Shown here one piece after another: positions 23,582 to 33,100 of a DNA stretch of 64,000 nucleotides; position 1 is the first letter of the stretch; each line of letters begins with the position of its first letter. The DNA is from Paenibacillus algicola (GTDB lineage: Bacteria; Bacillota; Bacilli; Paenibacillales; Paenibacillaceae). A model generated the notes under the pieces. That model ran no database searches. It worked only from the letters and a program-made list of their open reading frames with translations, and was not told the DNA's origin. The stretch is from the NCBI RefSeq assembly GCF_005577435.1, contig NZ_CP040396.1:1732501-1796500 (forward strand), written 5' to 3'. The position numbers were made by a program, and so were the translations under genes.

Positions 23582-25093
23582 ATGTATAAAGTGTTCATTG
23601 TGGATGACGAGCCGTTTATCATTGAGGGATTGTATGATGCTGTGGATTGGCAGGGCTTTAACCTGGAGATCGTGGGACATGCCGGAAACGGCAGGCAGGC
23701 GCTCGAGAAGCTGAAGGAGGTGCCGGCGGATCTGCTCATTACGGACATTTCCATGCCGGTCATGACCGGACTGCAGCTCATTGCGGAGGCCCGAGCCGTT
23801 CATCCGAACCTCAAGGTGATTATCTTGAGCGGCTTTGACGATTTCGACTACCTGAAGGAAGCAATGCGGCTGGGGATTGAGAATTATCTCTTGAAGCCGA
23901 TCAACCTGGAGGAGCTGGAGGAGACGCTGTCAGCTACGATCAGCAAGCTAAATGCGGTGAAGGCCAGCTACTTGCTGGATGAATATGATATGTCTGTGCT
24001 CAAAAGCAATATTTTGTATCGCTGGCTCACCGGCAAAATCCGTGAAGAAGAGCTGGCGGAACGCGCCGCTCTGCTGGGGCTGTCTCTTGATGAGCCTTAT
24101 GTGCTGGTATCGGTGCTACGGGGACAAAGCGTCAGGCTGGAGCGGGTGCTCAGAGAGCTGGCGGAGCAGCAGGAGCAGGTGCTTTATTTTGTCGATGATG
24201 ATGGAGATTTTGTTGTCATCTTCACGATGCAGGACCCGGAGCTGGAGAAGCCGCGGGCGATCCGCCAGCTGCGGCAAATCAGGGAGCGCTGCTATGATGA
24301 AGTGATCTCGATCTCTTTGGGAAGCGTGGAGGACTTAGGTGAAGGCAGAACGGACAGCTATTTGCACGCCAAGGAGGCGCAGGAATATTTTCTTGTGCTG
24401 CAGCAGCCTTCTTATGTGGACTATGTAGATATTCAGCAGCGGAAGGAAGAGACCGCCAAGGCGTTTCAGCTGCACTGGCCTGACTATGCGAAGGCGATTG
24501 CGGCCCGGAACAAGGAGGAGCTGTTCCGGCAGATCGATCATGACTTTGCGTCGCTGCGGAATACGCCGGGGATCGTTCCGGGTATACTGCATAGTGCAGC
24601 GGTGGAGCTGATCGTCAGGTTCAAAATGGAGCTGAGTGATATTCAGTACAGCGCAGCCCCGGATTTTTTGAAAAGAACGTTAAACGGGATTGTAGCTGCG
24701 GGAGCGATCGATGAGTTGATTTCGGTCATCAAGGCTGCAGTCAGCGATCTGGTAGACGCACTGAACAGTGATGTGAAAAGCCCTGTCATCCAGCAGATTC
24801 TGCAGCATATCCATGAGGCGTATCACGAGGACCTCTCCCTGAAGCTGCTGGGTGCGCAGTATCATATCCATCCCGTCTATCTGGGGCATCTGTTTCATAA
24901 AGAAACCGGTGAAACCTTCGCTGAATACATTAACCGATATCGCATCGAGAAGGCCAAGGAGCTGCTTAGAACGACGCCTCTTAAGGTGCAGGATATATCA
25001 AAACAGGTAGGATATTGGGAAACAGGATATTTTTATAAACAATTCAAAAAGTTCGCTGGCATGTCACCCGGTGACTTTCGAGGACTGCTCTGA
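23582..25093 (+). CDS. Response regulator, YesN type (CheY receiver plus AraC HTH)
   Basis: A 503-residue regulator. N-terminal receiver with acidic pocket VDDE (Asp8, Asp9) and phosphoacceptor Asp55 in DLLITDISMPVMTGLQ, then Lys in YLLKPINLEELEE. A middle region of about 270 residues without catalytic motifs, and a C-terminal AraC/XylS double HTH (about 405-503: LSLKLLGAQYHIHPVYLGHL, KELLRTTPLKVQDISKQVGY, FKKFAGMSPGDFR). It should bind upstream of the importer operon at 25227 and activate it when phosphorylated by the adjacent kinase. Confidence 0.95.
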   Translation: MYKVFIVDDEPFIIEGLYDAVDWQGFNLEIVGHAGNGRQALEKLKEVPADLLITDISMPVMTGLQLIAEARAVHPNLKVIILSGFDDFDYLKEAMRLGIENYLLKPINLEELEETLSATISKLNAVKASYLLDEYDMSVLKSNILYRWLTGKIREEELAERAALLGLSLDEPYVLVSVLRGQSVRLERVLRELAEQQEQVLYFVDDDGDFVVIFTMQDPELEKPRAIRQLRQIRERCYDEVISISLGSVEDLGEGRTDSYLHAKEAQEYFLVLQQPSYVDYVDIQQRKEETAKAFQLHWPDYAKAIAARNKEELFRQIDHDFASLRNTPGIVPGILHSAAVELIVRFKMELSDIQYSAAPDFLKRTLNGIVAAGAIDELISVIKAAVSDLVDALNSDVKSPVIQQILQHIHEAYHEDLSLKLLGAQYHIHPVYLGHLFHKETGETFAEYINRYRIEKAKELLRTTPLKVQDISKQVGYWETGYFYKQFKKFAGMSPGDFRGLL

Positions 25094-25122
25094 TGTAAGG
25101 TTCAGAGCAGTTTTTCTTTATT
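25083..25122 (+). terminator. Terminator after the regulator gene
   Basis: ACTGCTCTGA / TTCAGAGCAGT with seven-base loop and TTTTTCTTT tail; it overlaps the stop of the regulator and separates it from the importer operon. Confidence 0.9.
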
Positions 25123-25153
25123 TTCACCATAATACCTTTAATTTTTCGCCTAT

Positions 25154-25168
25154 ATGAAAATGTTTTCA
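25154..25168. promoter_or_regulatory. cre-like palindrome upstream of the importer operon
   Basis: ATGAAAATGTTTTCA matches the CcpA operator consensus WTGNAANCGNWNNCW at every fixed position except the central C (T here). It lies about 60 bases upstream of the binding-protein gene, close to where a promoter should be. Confidence 0.5.
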
Positions 25169-25226
25169 TCCGGTAACCTTATAGGTGTAGCAAGCAATGA
25201 GAGACATAAAAGGGAGGACGTAAAAC

Positions 25227-26720
25227 ATGAGCAAAACAAAAAAGAAATGGCTGTTGCCACTGACAGTAATGCTGTCCGCATCCATGCTGCTTTCCGCTTG
25301 CGGAGGAAGCAACAATGAAGCTGGAAATGAAAGCGCAGGCAACGAGTCCGAGAAGCCCGCTGAAGCGACTGAACTGATCTGGTACACCATCGGTGCTCCA
25401 CAGAAGGACATTGATATGGTGGAAGAGGAAATCAATAAGTACACGGCCGAGAAAATTGGCGTTACCGTTGACATCAAGATGATCGACTATGGTGACTATA
25501 CGCAAAAAATGCAGGTTATGGCGGCTTCCGGTGAGCCAATGGACATCCTGTTCACAAGCTCTTGGGCATTTGACTACGTTCAAAATGCAAGAAAAGGCGC
25601 ATTCATGGAGCTGGATCAGCTCATTGAAGACCATGGCCAAGGCATCAAGGAAGTGCTGGACCCAGCGTTCCTGGAAGGCTCCAAGGTCGATGGACATAAC
25701 TACGGTATTCCTGCAAACAAAGAGCTTCCTGCCCAAGAGGTATGGCGCTTTAACAAAACGCTCCTTGACAAGCACAACCTGAGCATTGAAGGCTTGGAAA
25801 AGCTGGAAGATATGGAGCCGCTGCTGAAAGCTGTGAAGGAAAACGAGCCTAATGTTGTTCCATTTGCGGTAGGCAAGGACTACTCTCCGCTGAACACGCT
25901 GCCATACGACTACATTATTCAGAATCTGCCAATGGCTGTGGACATGAACGATCCAGAGCTGAAGGTCATCAACGTGCTGGATCAGCCGGACCTGATGGAA
26001 GATCTGCAAACGATGAACAAGTACTACAAGGCTGGTTACATCTCGCCTGAAGCTGCAACAACAACGTCTACCCAGGATCTGTTCACATCCGGCAACTGGT
26101 TCATGGACCGTGCAACTTCCCAGCCATTTGCAGACAACCTGTGGAGCCAAGGCTATGGATACCCTGTAGTATCCACCCCTGCGAGCGAAGCAACCATCTA
26201 CAACTGGTCCGTCATGGGATCTCTGCAGGCCATCTCTGCCAACTCCGAGCATCCGGAAGAGGCCATGAAGTTCCTGAACCTGCTTAACACGGACGTAGCA
26301 CTGCGTAACATGGTTGACTCCGGCATCGAAGGCGTTCACTACAAGAAAGTGAGCGAGAACGTGATGGAGAACCTGCCAGAATCCAAGAACTACGATATGC
26401 CTACCTTTGCTCTGGGTAACATCATGCTGACATACCTGAACCCTGCAGACCCTGAGAACAAGTGGGAAGAGTTTAAAAAGTTCAATGACGCTGGTACAGC
26501 AAGCCCGCTTCTCGGCTTCAACTTCGATCCTTCGAATGTGTCCACTGAGCTGGCTGCACTGAACAACGTGAAGGAAGAGTTCTGGTCCCCGTTGATGACG
26601 GGTACAGTAAGTCCGGAAGAATTCATTCCAAAAGCAAACGAAAGACTGAAGTCCGCAGGTATGGACAAAGTCATCGCTGAAGCTCAAAAGCAAATCGACG
26701 AGTGGAAAGCGAGCAAGTAA
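25227..26720 (+). CDS. Solute-binding lipoprotein of a carbohydrate ABC importer (LplA type)
   Basis: A 497-residue extracellular binding protein. Signal peptide KKKWLLPLTVMLSASMLLSA with lipobox LSAC (Cys25), then a low-complexity GGSNNEAGNES tether. Family 1-type solute-binding core, with the start TELIWYTIGAPQKDIDMVEE and the hinge region WFMDRATSQPFADNLW. The C-terminal 140 residues resemble the DUF3502 domain of LplA-type proteins (ASPLLGFNFDPSNVSTELAA, PLMTGTVSPEEFIPKANERL). Such proteins deliver oligosaccharides to LplB/YtcP permeases and use a shared ATPase (MsmX type) encoded elsewhere; none is in the cluster. GGGAGGACG precedes the ATG. The neighbours suggest a mannose-containing ligand. 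Confidence 0.93.
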   Translation: MSKTKKKWLLPLTVMLSASMLLSACGGSNNEAGNESAGNESEKPAEATELIWYTIGAPQKDIDMVEEEINKYTAEKIGVTVDIKMIDYGDYTQKMQVMAASGEPMDILFTSSWAFDYVQNARKGAFMELDQLIEDHGQGIKEVLDPAFLEGSKVDGHNYGIPANKELPAQEVWRFNKTLLDKHNLSIEGLEKLEDMEPLLKAVKENEPNVVPFAVGKDYSPLNTLPYDYIIQNLPMAVDMNDPELKVINVLDQPDLMEDLQTMNKYYKAGYISPEAATTTSTQDLFTSGNWFMDRATSQPFADNLWSQGYGYPVVSTPASEATIYNWSVMGSLQAISANSEHPEEAMKFLNLLNTDVALRNMVDSGIEGVHYKKVSENVMENLPESKNYDMPTFALGNIMLTYLNPADPENKWEEFKKFNDAGTASPLLGFNFDPSNVSTELAALNNVKEEFWSPLMTGTVSPEEFIPKANERLKSAGMDKVIAEAQKQIDEWKASK

Positions 26721-26740
26721 TTATTGAAGACAACACTAGT

Positions 26741-26778
26741 ATAGGAGGGGCGGCGGTTGTATAAACCGCCCCTCCTAT
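26741..26778 (+). promoter_or_regulatory. Strong intercistronic stem-loop
   Basis: A 13-bp perfect stem, ATAGGAGGGGCGG / CCGCCCCTCCTAT, with a 12-base loop, between the binding-protein stop (26720) and the permease start (26805). There is no T-run. The position is typical for stems that protect the upstream message or partly terminate, giving more binding protein than permease. The left arm also contains an AGGAGGGG Shine-Dalgarno-like sequence that would be sequestered. Confidence 0.75.
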
Positions 26779-26804
26779 TCTTTCATACAGAGGAGGACGC
26801 AAGC

Positions 26805-27743
26805 ATGGGAGCGATTGGGCGTTTTTTAAAAAATATTATGACCAACAAGGCAATGCTGTTGATGGTGCTGCCGGGTGCGATCTGGTTTCTCTTTTTCTCA
26901 TACCTGCCCATGTTCGGAACGATTATTGCCTTCAAGGAATATCGCTTTAGCCGGGACGGGTTTCTGGCCAGCATATTCAATAGCGAATGGGTAGGGTTTG
27001 ATAATTTCAAGTTCCTGTTTAGTACGAATGATGCATATATCATCACAAGAAACACGGTGTTGTACAATTTTGTCTTTATTGTGCTGGGCCTGGTGCTCTC
27101 CGTAGCCCTGGCGATCGTACTTTCTGAAATCGTGAATAAGCGATTGGCGAAAGTGTACCAGACCGGTATGTTTCTGCCTTACTTCTTGTCCTGGGTTATC
27201 GTCGGCTACTTCGTATTCAGCTTCCTGAGCTATGACAAAGGGATGCTGAACCAAATTCTTGGCTGGTTCGGAGCCGAGCCGATTCAGTGGTACTCCGAAG
27301 CCAAATATTGGCCGATCATCCTAACTCTCGTCAGTCTCTGGAAAGCGATCGGCTATAACAGTGTCGTTTATCTGGCGGCGATCATGGGCATTGATAAATC
27401 GCTGTATGAGGCTGCTATGATTGACGGTGCTAACAAGTGGCAGCAGATCAAAGCGATTACGCTTCCGATGCTGAAGCCGCTCATGACCATTCTGACACTG
27501 CTTGCAATCGGCAGAATTTTCTACGCTGACTTCGGTCTGTTCTACCAGGTACCGCGGGATTCCGGAACATTGTATTCCGTTACCAATGTTATTGACACTT
27601 ACGTATATCGCGGACTTAAAACAACCGGTGAAATCGGCATGACGACCGCTGCTGGCTTGTATCAGTCCGTTGTCGGCTTCGTCCTGGTCATTACATCTAA
27701 CTATATTGTCCGCAAGTACGATAAAGATAACGCTTTGTTCTAG
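26805..27743 (+). CDS. ABC sugar permease, LplB type
   Basis: A 312-residue inner-membrane permease with six helices; first span AMLLMVLPGAIWFLFFSYL. The EAA loop that contacts the ATPase is seen as DKSLYEAAMIDGANKWQQIK then AITLPMLKP. GRIFYADFGLFYQVPRDSG is typical of LplB/polygalacturonan-type permeases. ATG 26805 is used because GAGGAGG lies ten bases before it; the frame is open upstream through the intercistronic stem-loop. Works with the next permease and the lipoprotein upstream. Confidence 0.93.
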   Translation: MGAIGRFLKNIMTNKAMLLMVLPGAIWFLFFSYLPMFGTIIAFKEYRFSRDGFLASIFNSEWVGFDNFKFLFSTNDAYIITRNTVLYNFVFIVLGLVLSVALAIVLSEIVNKRLAKVYQTGMFLPYFLSWVIVGYFVFSFLSYDKGMLNQILGWFGAEPIQWYSEAKYWPIILTLVSLWKAIGYNSVVYLAAIMGIDKSLYEAAMIDGANKWQQIKAITLPMLKPLMTILTLLAIGRIFYADFGLFYQVPRDSGTLYSVTNVIDTYVYRGLKTTGEIGMTTAAGLYQSVVGFVLVITSNYIVRKYDKDNALF

Positions 27744-27790
27744 GCTTTACCCATGCATGTTCCGAGTTTAATTCAAGGGAGGTTCGCGCC

Positions 27791-28708
27791 GTGTCTAAAA
27801 GCAACGCTAAACCACAGGATTTTCACCAGCTGTCGAAGGGATGGAATATCGGAGCAAACCTGATTGCCGGCATCTTTGCCTTTCTGTGTGTGTTCCCATT
27901 CCTGTTCGTTCTTATTATCTCATTTACCGATGAGAAATCTCTTGCCACCAACGGCTATCAGATCATTCCGGAGCAATGGAGCCTGGAAGCCTATAAATAT
28001 GTATTTCAGACCGGAGACGCACTGCTGCGCTCTTACGGTGTCACCATCTTTGTAACGGTTGTGGGTACATTGATCAGCTTGTTCGTGATCGCACTGTACT
28101 CTTACGCTGTATCTAGAAAAAGCTTCAGATACCGCAACTTCTTCTCCTTCTTCGCCTTCTTCACGATGCTCTTTAACGGTGGTCTCGTTCCGACCTACAT
28201 CGTAGCGACGCAGCTGCTGGGCCTGAAGGATTCCATCTGGGCGCTCATCTGGCCGCTGGCGGTCAATGCGTTCTACATTATGATCCTCAGGACGTTCTAC
28301 AGCACTAGTGTCCCGGATGCTATTATTGAGTCCGGCAAGATTGACGGAGCGAGTGAGTTCAAAATTTTCTACAAGCTGGTGATCCCGCTGTCGCTGCCGG
28401 GCCTTGCCACAATCGGCCTGTTCAGCACCCTGGGCTACTGGAACGACTGGTTCAACGCTTTGCTGTACATCGATGATCCGGATCTGGTTCCACTGCAATC
28501 CATGCTGATGCGGATTGAGACAAGCATGCAGTTTATTTTGCAAAATTCCCAGAACTCTTCATTGAGCATGGCAGCCCTGCAGTCCTTGCCGCAGGATACG
28601 TCCCGGATGGCAATGGTCGTGCTGGCAACCGGACCGATTGTGCTGGCTTATCCGTTCTTCCAGCGTTACTTCATTCAAGGTCTGACTATTGGTGCTGTAA
28701 AGGAATAA
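27791..28708 (+). CDS. ABC sugar permease, YtcP/LplC type
   Basis: A 305-residue partner permease, GTG start at 27791 behind AAGGGAGG. Six membrane helices, first at about 20-42 (ANLIAGIFAFLCVFPFLFVL). The EAA loop reads VPDAIIESGKIDGASEFKIF followed by YKLVIPLSLPG. The C-terminus (PIVLAYPFFQRYFIQGLTIG, AVKE) is characteristic of the YtcP/LplC family. It lies 47 bases after the first permease and 138 bases before the first glycosidase, all in one direction. Confidence 0.93.
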   Translation: MSKSNAKPQDFHQLSKGWNIGANLIAGIFAFLCVFPFLFVLIISFTDEKSLATNGYQIIPEQWSLEAYKYVFQTGDALLRSYGVTIFVTVVGTLISLFVIALYSYAVSRKSFRYRNFFSFFAFFTMLFNGGLVPTYIVATQLLGLKDSIWALIWPLAVNAFYIMILRTFYSTSVPDAIIESGKIDGASEFKIFYKLVIPLSLPGLATIGLFSTLGYWNDWFNALLYIDDPDLVPLQSMLMRIETSMQFILQNSQNSSLSMAALQSLPQDTSRMAMVVLATGPIVLAYPFFQRYFIQGLTIGAVKE

Positions 28709-28846
28709 TTCAATATGGATAAGTAATGGAGGCCAATAAACCTTCGATCAGGCCGATGCTTGACCGAAGGTCTTTCGAATAAACGAATGAAGAAACAGAT
28801 GCTGCCTAATTCTAATTTCAAGCCGTCAAAGGAGCGAATCTATAGC

Positions 28847-30166
28847 ATGGAACAATTCAGACTTCCCAAAATACCGATGCCGACACTGGAGCTTCCCCAG
28901 TCCATCCAGGATGTGCTAAAGGAAGCAGAGGACAAGCTTTCTCACCGTCCGAAGCTGCTGCAGCTGTTCAAGAACACTTTTCCTAATACGCTGGAGACGA
29001 CGACAAAGCTGATGGAGGACGGAACAACCTTCGTGATTACCGGTGATATTCCGGCCATGTGGCTGCGGGATTCGGTAGAACAGGTCGTGCACTACATTCC
29101 GTTTGCGAAGAATGACCCTGATCTTCAGCGCATTCTGAGCGGACTGATCAAGCGGCACATGAATTACATTATGATTGATCCTTATGCGAATGCTTTTAAC
29201 GAATCAGCCAATGACTGGCACTGGAATACGACAGATGTTACAGAAATGTCTCCTTGGGTCTGGGAGCGTAAATTTGAAATTGACTCCTTATGCTTCTCGA
29301 TTCGTCTGGCATATCTGTACTGGAAGGAAACGGGCCTGACCGATGTGTTCGATGCCGGCTTCAAGCAGGCGATGCTAAAGGTGATCGAGCTGTTCAAGGT
29401 AGAGCAGCATCATTTCGAGCAGTCCCCGTACCGCTTTATGCGCAACAACGGCATTCCGGAGGATTCCATCCGCAATGGCGGTCTCGGCATGCCGGTGAAC
29501 TATACGGGCATGGTCTGGTCCGGCTTCCGCTCCAGTGATGATGCCTGCGACTTCCATTACAACATTCCAGGCAATATGTTTGCTGTCGTTGCGCTGCGCC
29601 ATATGCAGGAATTTGCAGAATGGATCTTCCGCGATATGGCGCTGCTGGCAGATCTGAAGCAGCTGGAAGCGGAGATTGACCACGGCATCAAGCTCTACGG
29701 CATTTATCGTCATCCGGAATTCGGTCCGATCTATGCTTACGAAACGGATGGCTTCGGCAACTACTCCCTGATGGATGATGCCGGGACGCCAGGTCTCATG
29801 TCTATTCCTTACCTGGGCTATGTGAGTGCTGATGATCCGATCTACCAGAACACGAGACGGTTCGCGCTGAGCAAGGAGAACCCGTTCTACTTCGAGGGTA
29901 AAGTGGCCAGAGGCATCGGAAGTCCGCACACGCCGCCGGATTATGTATGGCATATGGCACTCTCCATGCAGGGCATAACGGCATCGACCGACGAGGAAAG
30001 ACTGGAGATGATCTCCATGCTGGAGGCTACAGACGCAGATACCGGGTACATGCATGAGGGCTTCCATGTCGATGATCCGGCTGTATTTACACGAAAATGG
30101 TTTGCCTGGTCGAACAGCCTGTTCTCCCAGCTCGTGTACAAAGCGATGAAGGATGGGATTCTATGA
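28847..30166 (+). CDS. GH125 exo-alpha-1,6-mannosidase
   Basis: A 439-residue metal-independent alpha-mannosidase of family GH125 (formerly DUF1237). Diagnostic segments are TGDIPAMWLRDSVEQVVHYI, DPYANAFNESANDWHWN, KFEIDSLCFSIRLAYLYWKE, GMVWSGFRSSDDACDFHYNI with the likely acid Asp, and TGYMHEGFHVDDPAVFTRKW with the likely base Glu. The known activity is inverting cleavage of terminal alpha-1,6-mannose. There is no signal peptide, so it acts in the cytoplasm on imported oligosaccharide. ATG 28847 is preferred because of AAGGAG 12 bases upstream; the frame is open from 28760. Its stop overlaps the next start (ATGA). Confidence 0.93.
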   Translation: MEQFRLPKIPMPTLELPQSIQDVLKEAEDKLSHRPKLLQLFKNTFPNTLETTTKLMEDGTTFVITGDIPAMWLRDSVEQVVHYIPFAKNDPDLQRILSGLIKRHMNYIMIDPYANAFNESANDWHWNTTDVTEMSPWVWERKFEIDSLCFSIRLAYLYWKETGLTDVFDAGFKQAMLKVIELFKVEQHHFEQSPYRFMRNNGIPEDSIRNGGLGMPVNYTGMVWSGFRSSDDACDFHYNIPGNMFAVVALRHMQEFAEWIFRDMALLADLKQLEAEIDHGIKLYGIYRHPEFGPIYAYETDGFGNYSLMDDAGTPGLMSIPYLGYVSADDPIYQNTRRFALSKENPFYFEGKVARGIGSPHTPPDYVWHMALSMQGITASTDEERLEMISMLEATDADTGYMHEGFHVDDPAVFTRKWFAWSNSLFSQLVYKAMKDGIL

Positions 30167-33100
30167 AGAATAACGTGATCTTTTTGTATGATCCCGCGTT
30201 TCCTGCCGCCGCTGACAGCAGTCTTCCTGCTGCAGCGGAAGGCTTGCAGGCGCTGGGCTCGGTGCAGGACGCTTCCACGCTGTCAGAGGCCCTGGCCTCT
30301 GCCGGGGAAGGCAGCTGCTTCGTCAATCTGCATGCGCCTTATTTCCCGAAGCAGGCCTGGCCTGCCATTCTTGCATATTTGAAAAATGGCGGCGGGCTGC
30401 TATCCATCGGCGGCGCACCGTTCAAAATTCCGGTCCGGCAAGAGCGTGAGAGCTGGGTCTGTGAGCCGGAGCAAACCGCTTATCATCAGCAGCTTCACAT
30501 TCATGAAACCCTGCCGGTTGACAGTGCGCGTGTCTCGCGCTTGATCAGCCATCAGGATATTTCTGTTTTTAGCGGCAGTGACGCGTGGCTTCCGGTAGAG
30601 CCGACCTGGAATCTCGTCCCGCATGTCACGAAATGCAGTGATTTGCCGGAGCAGATGGGCTCGGCTGGACCGATGGATACCCGGATTTACCCGCTAGTTA
30701 AGGGAATCATGGACAATGGCAGAGAGGTATCGGCACCGGTCGTGCTGTGGGAGAATACGGGCGGTCCTTTTATCGGCAGCCGCTGGATTTTTGTAAATCA
30801 GCCGGCGGGCCGCGGTTTATGGGGAGAAGAAGGTCTGAAGGCGCTGGGCTCCTGGTGTGACTATGCAGCGCGAGGCATTACCGAGCTGTGGATCAAGCCG
30901 AACTACGCTTCCTTCGAAGCTGGAGAGCGGGCACAGCTGACGCTGCAAACGCAGCGGCTGTCCAAGCGTCTGACGGCAGGTGAAAAGGAATCCTGGACGT
31001 TCCGGATCACGGTTCAGCATACAGAGCAGTCATCTCAAGTATGGCAGCATGAGCTGACCGTCGAAGTGAGCGGCCAGATGGACTTTATCCGTATTCCTGT
31101 TCCGATGGAGCTGATACCGGGCGCCTACCGCGTCATTTGCAGCGCCGCCGGTCCTCACGGTGAAACGCGGACACTCCGTCAGGGCTTCTGGCGCTTGGAT
31201 GCAGAGCTGCTGTCAGAGGGCACGCCGATCACCTGTGACCGGGACTACTTTATCAAAGACGGACGGCCGCTGCCGGTGGTGGGGATGACCTACATGACAT
31301 CAGATGTGGCGCGTAAATATTTGTTCCTGCCTAATACGGATGTGTGGGACCGCGATATGGCCCAGATGAAGCGAGCCGGCATCAACTGGATCCGTACCGG
31401 CTTGTGGACGGCTTACCGCAATGTTATGCAGGTGGATGGACACGCGTCCGAGGAGGTCATGCGTTCCATTGACGCCTTCTTCCTGACTGCGAAAAAGCAT
31501 GATCTGCAGGTGACCTTTACGTTCTTCTCCTTTACCCCGGAAACGTGGGAGGGCAAGAATCCTTACCTGGATCCCCGAAGCGTTGAGGCTCAGAAGCGCT
31601 TTATCCGCTCGATTGTATCGCGTCACAAGAACACCAAGCATGTAGACTGGGATCTGATCAACGAGCCGTCCATGTTTGATCCGCCGCGCATCTTCTCGGA
31701 TGGTCCGCGTTCGGCCAGAGATGAATTTGAGCGCCAGGCTTACATTGAATGGCTGCGCGAGCGTCATGGTGAGATTGAGGTGCTGCAGGAGCGCTGGAAT
31801 ATGACTCCGGTGCAGCTGCCGGATTTCGACAATGTGGTTCCGCCGGAGGCGGAGGAGATTAATTTCGACGTTCAGGATATGCATCAGGCCAAGAAGGGAA
31901 CACGCTGGCTGGATTACGCACTCTTTTCGATGGACATGCACAACCGCTGGGCCAAGGAGCTGTATGATGCGATCAAGGACGAGTGTCCGGATCATCTGGT
32001 CACGGTAGGACAGGATGAGGCGCTGGGCGCCCAGCGTCCATCTCCGTTCTTCTACGCCGAAGCCGCCGACTATACAACCGTGCATTCCTGGTGGCTGAAC
32101 GATAATCTGGTGTGGGATGGGATCTTCGCCAAAACGCCGGATAAGCCGAATCTCATTCAGGAAACCGGCATCATGTATGTGGAGACTCCGGAAGGCCGCG
32201 CAAAGCGCAGTGAGGCAGAGCTGCGAAACATACTGGAGCGTAAATATGCCTATGCCTTCTCAACCGGCGGTGCCGGAGCGGTGCAATGGATCTGGAATAC
32301 GAATTTCTATATGGATAATGCGAATGAATCCCACATTGGGGCGGTTCGCGCGGACGGAACGGAGAAGCCGGAGGCCGATGTATCCTATGACTTCGGAGTC
32401 TTTATGAATGGCATCCGGGATCTGTTCAAGGGTCGCGAGCTGGAGGAGGGCGCTGTCGTCTTCCCATACTCCAATGATTTCTCCAACCGGAAGCTGGCCA
32501 TAGAGGCAACCACCACGGCTACGCGCGTTCTGGCTTATGAGCTGAACATGCCTTTCCGCGCCGTGGGCGAATATGATCTCAGCTCGCTGCGGAAGCAGCC
32601 GGTCAAATGGATCCTGCTGCCGAGCGCTCATAACCTGGATGACCAGGCCTTTGCAGAGCTGGTGTCGATCGTGGAAGAGACCGGAGCTGTACTTCTCCTG
32701 ACAGGACCGCTTAGCCTCGATGCTTACTGGCGTCAGGTCGGTCGCCTTGAGAATGAGCTGGGCCAAGCTAAAATGGTGAATGTCCGCCGCGAGGAAGCTC
32801 TTGAAATTGGAAACACCGTTTACCCGGTGTCCTACGGCAGCCGCAAAATCGCTCAGGTCAGCAAGGAAGTCCGCAGTGGGGGTAAGCTTGATCAGGGGCT
32901 TACGGGTCTGCACAGTGTTCAGATGGGGACCGGTCGCCTGATCTGGTGTCCGCTGCCTGTGGAGCTGAATGATCGCATAGAGCCGGTGGCGGCTCTGTAC
33001 AGCTATATGCTGAAGCAGGCTTGCGCCAAGTCCGAGCTGGAGTGGATTCATGGCGGTCAGATGGCCGGTGTATATGGAACCGTGCTGCGTTTTGCCGAGG

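Noticed and set aside
25179..26693. Open frame of about 500 codons antisense to the binding-protein gene
   Set aside because: No ribosome site, no domain, and the opposite strand encodes a clear lipoprotein with signal and conserved family features.
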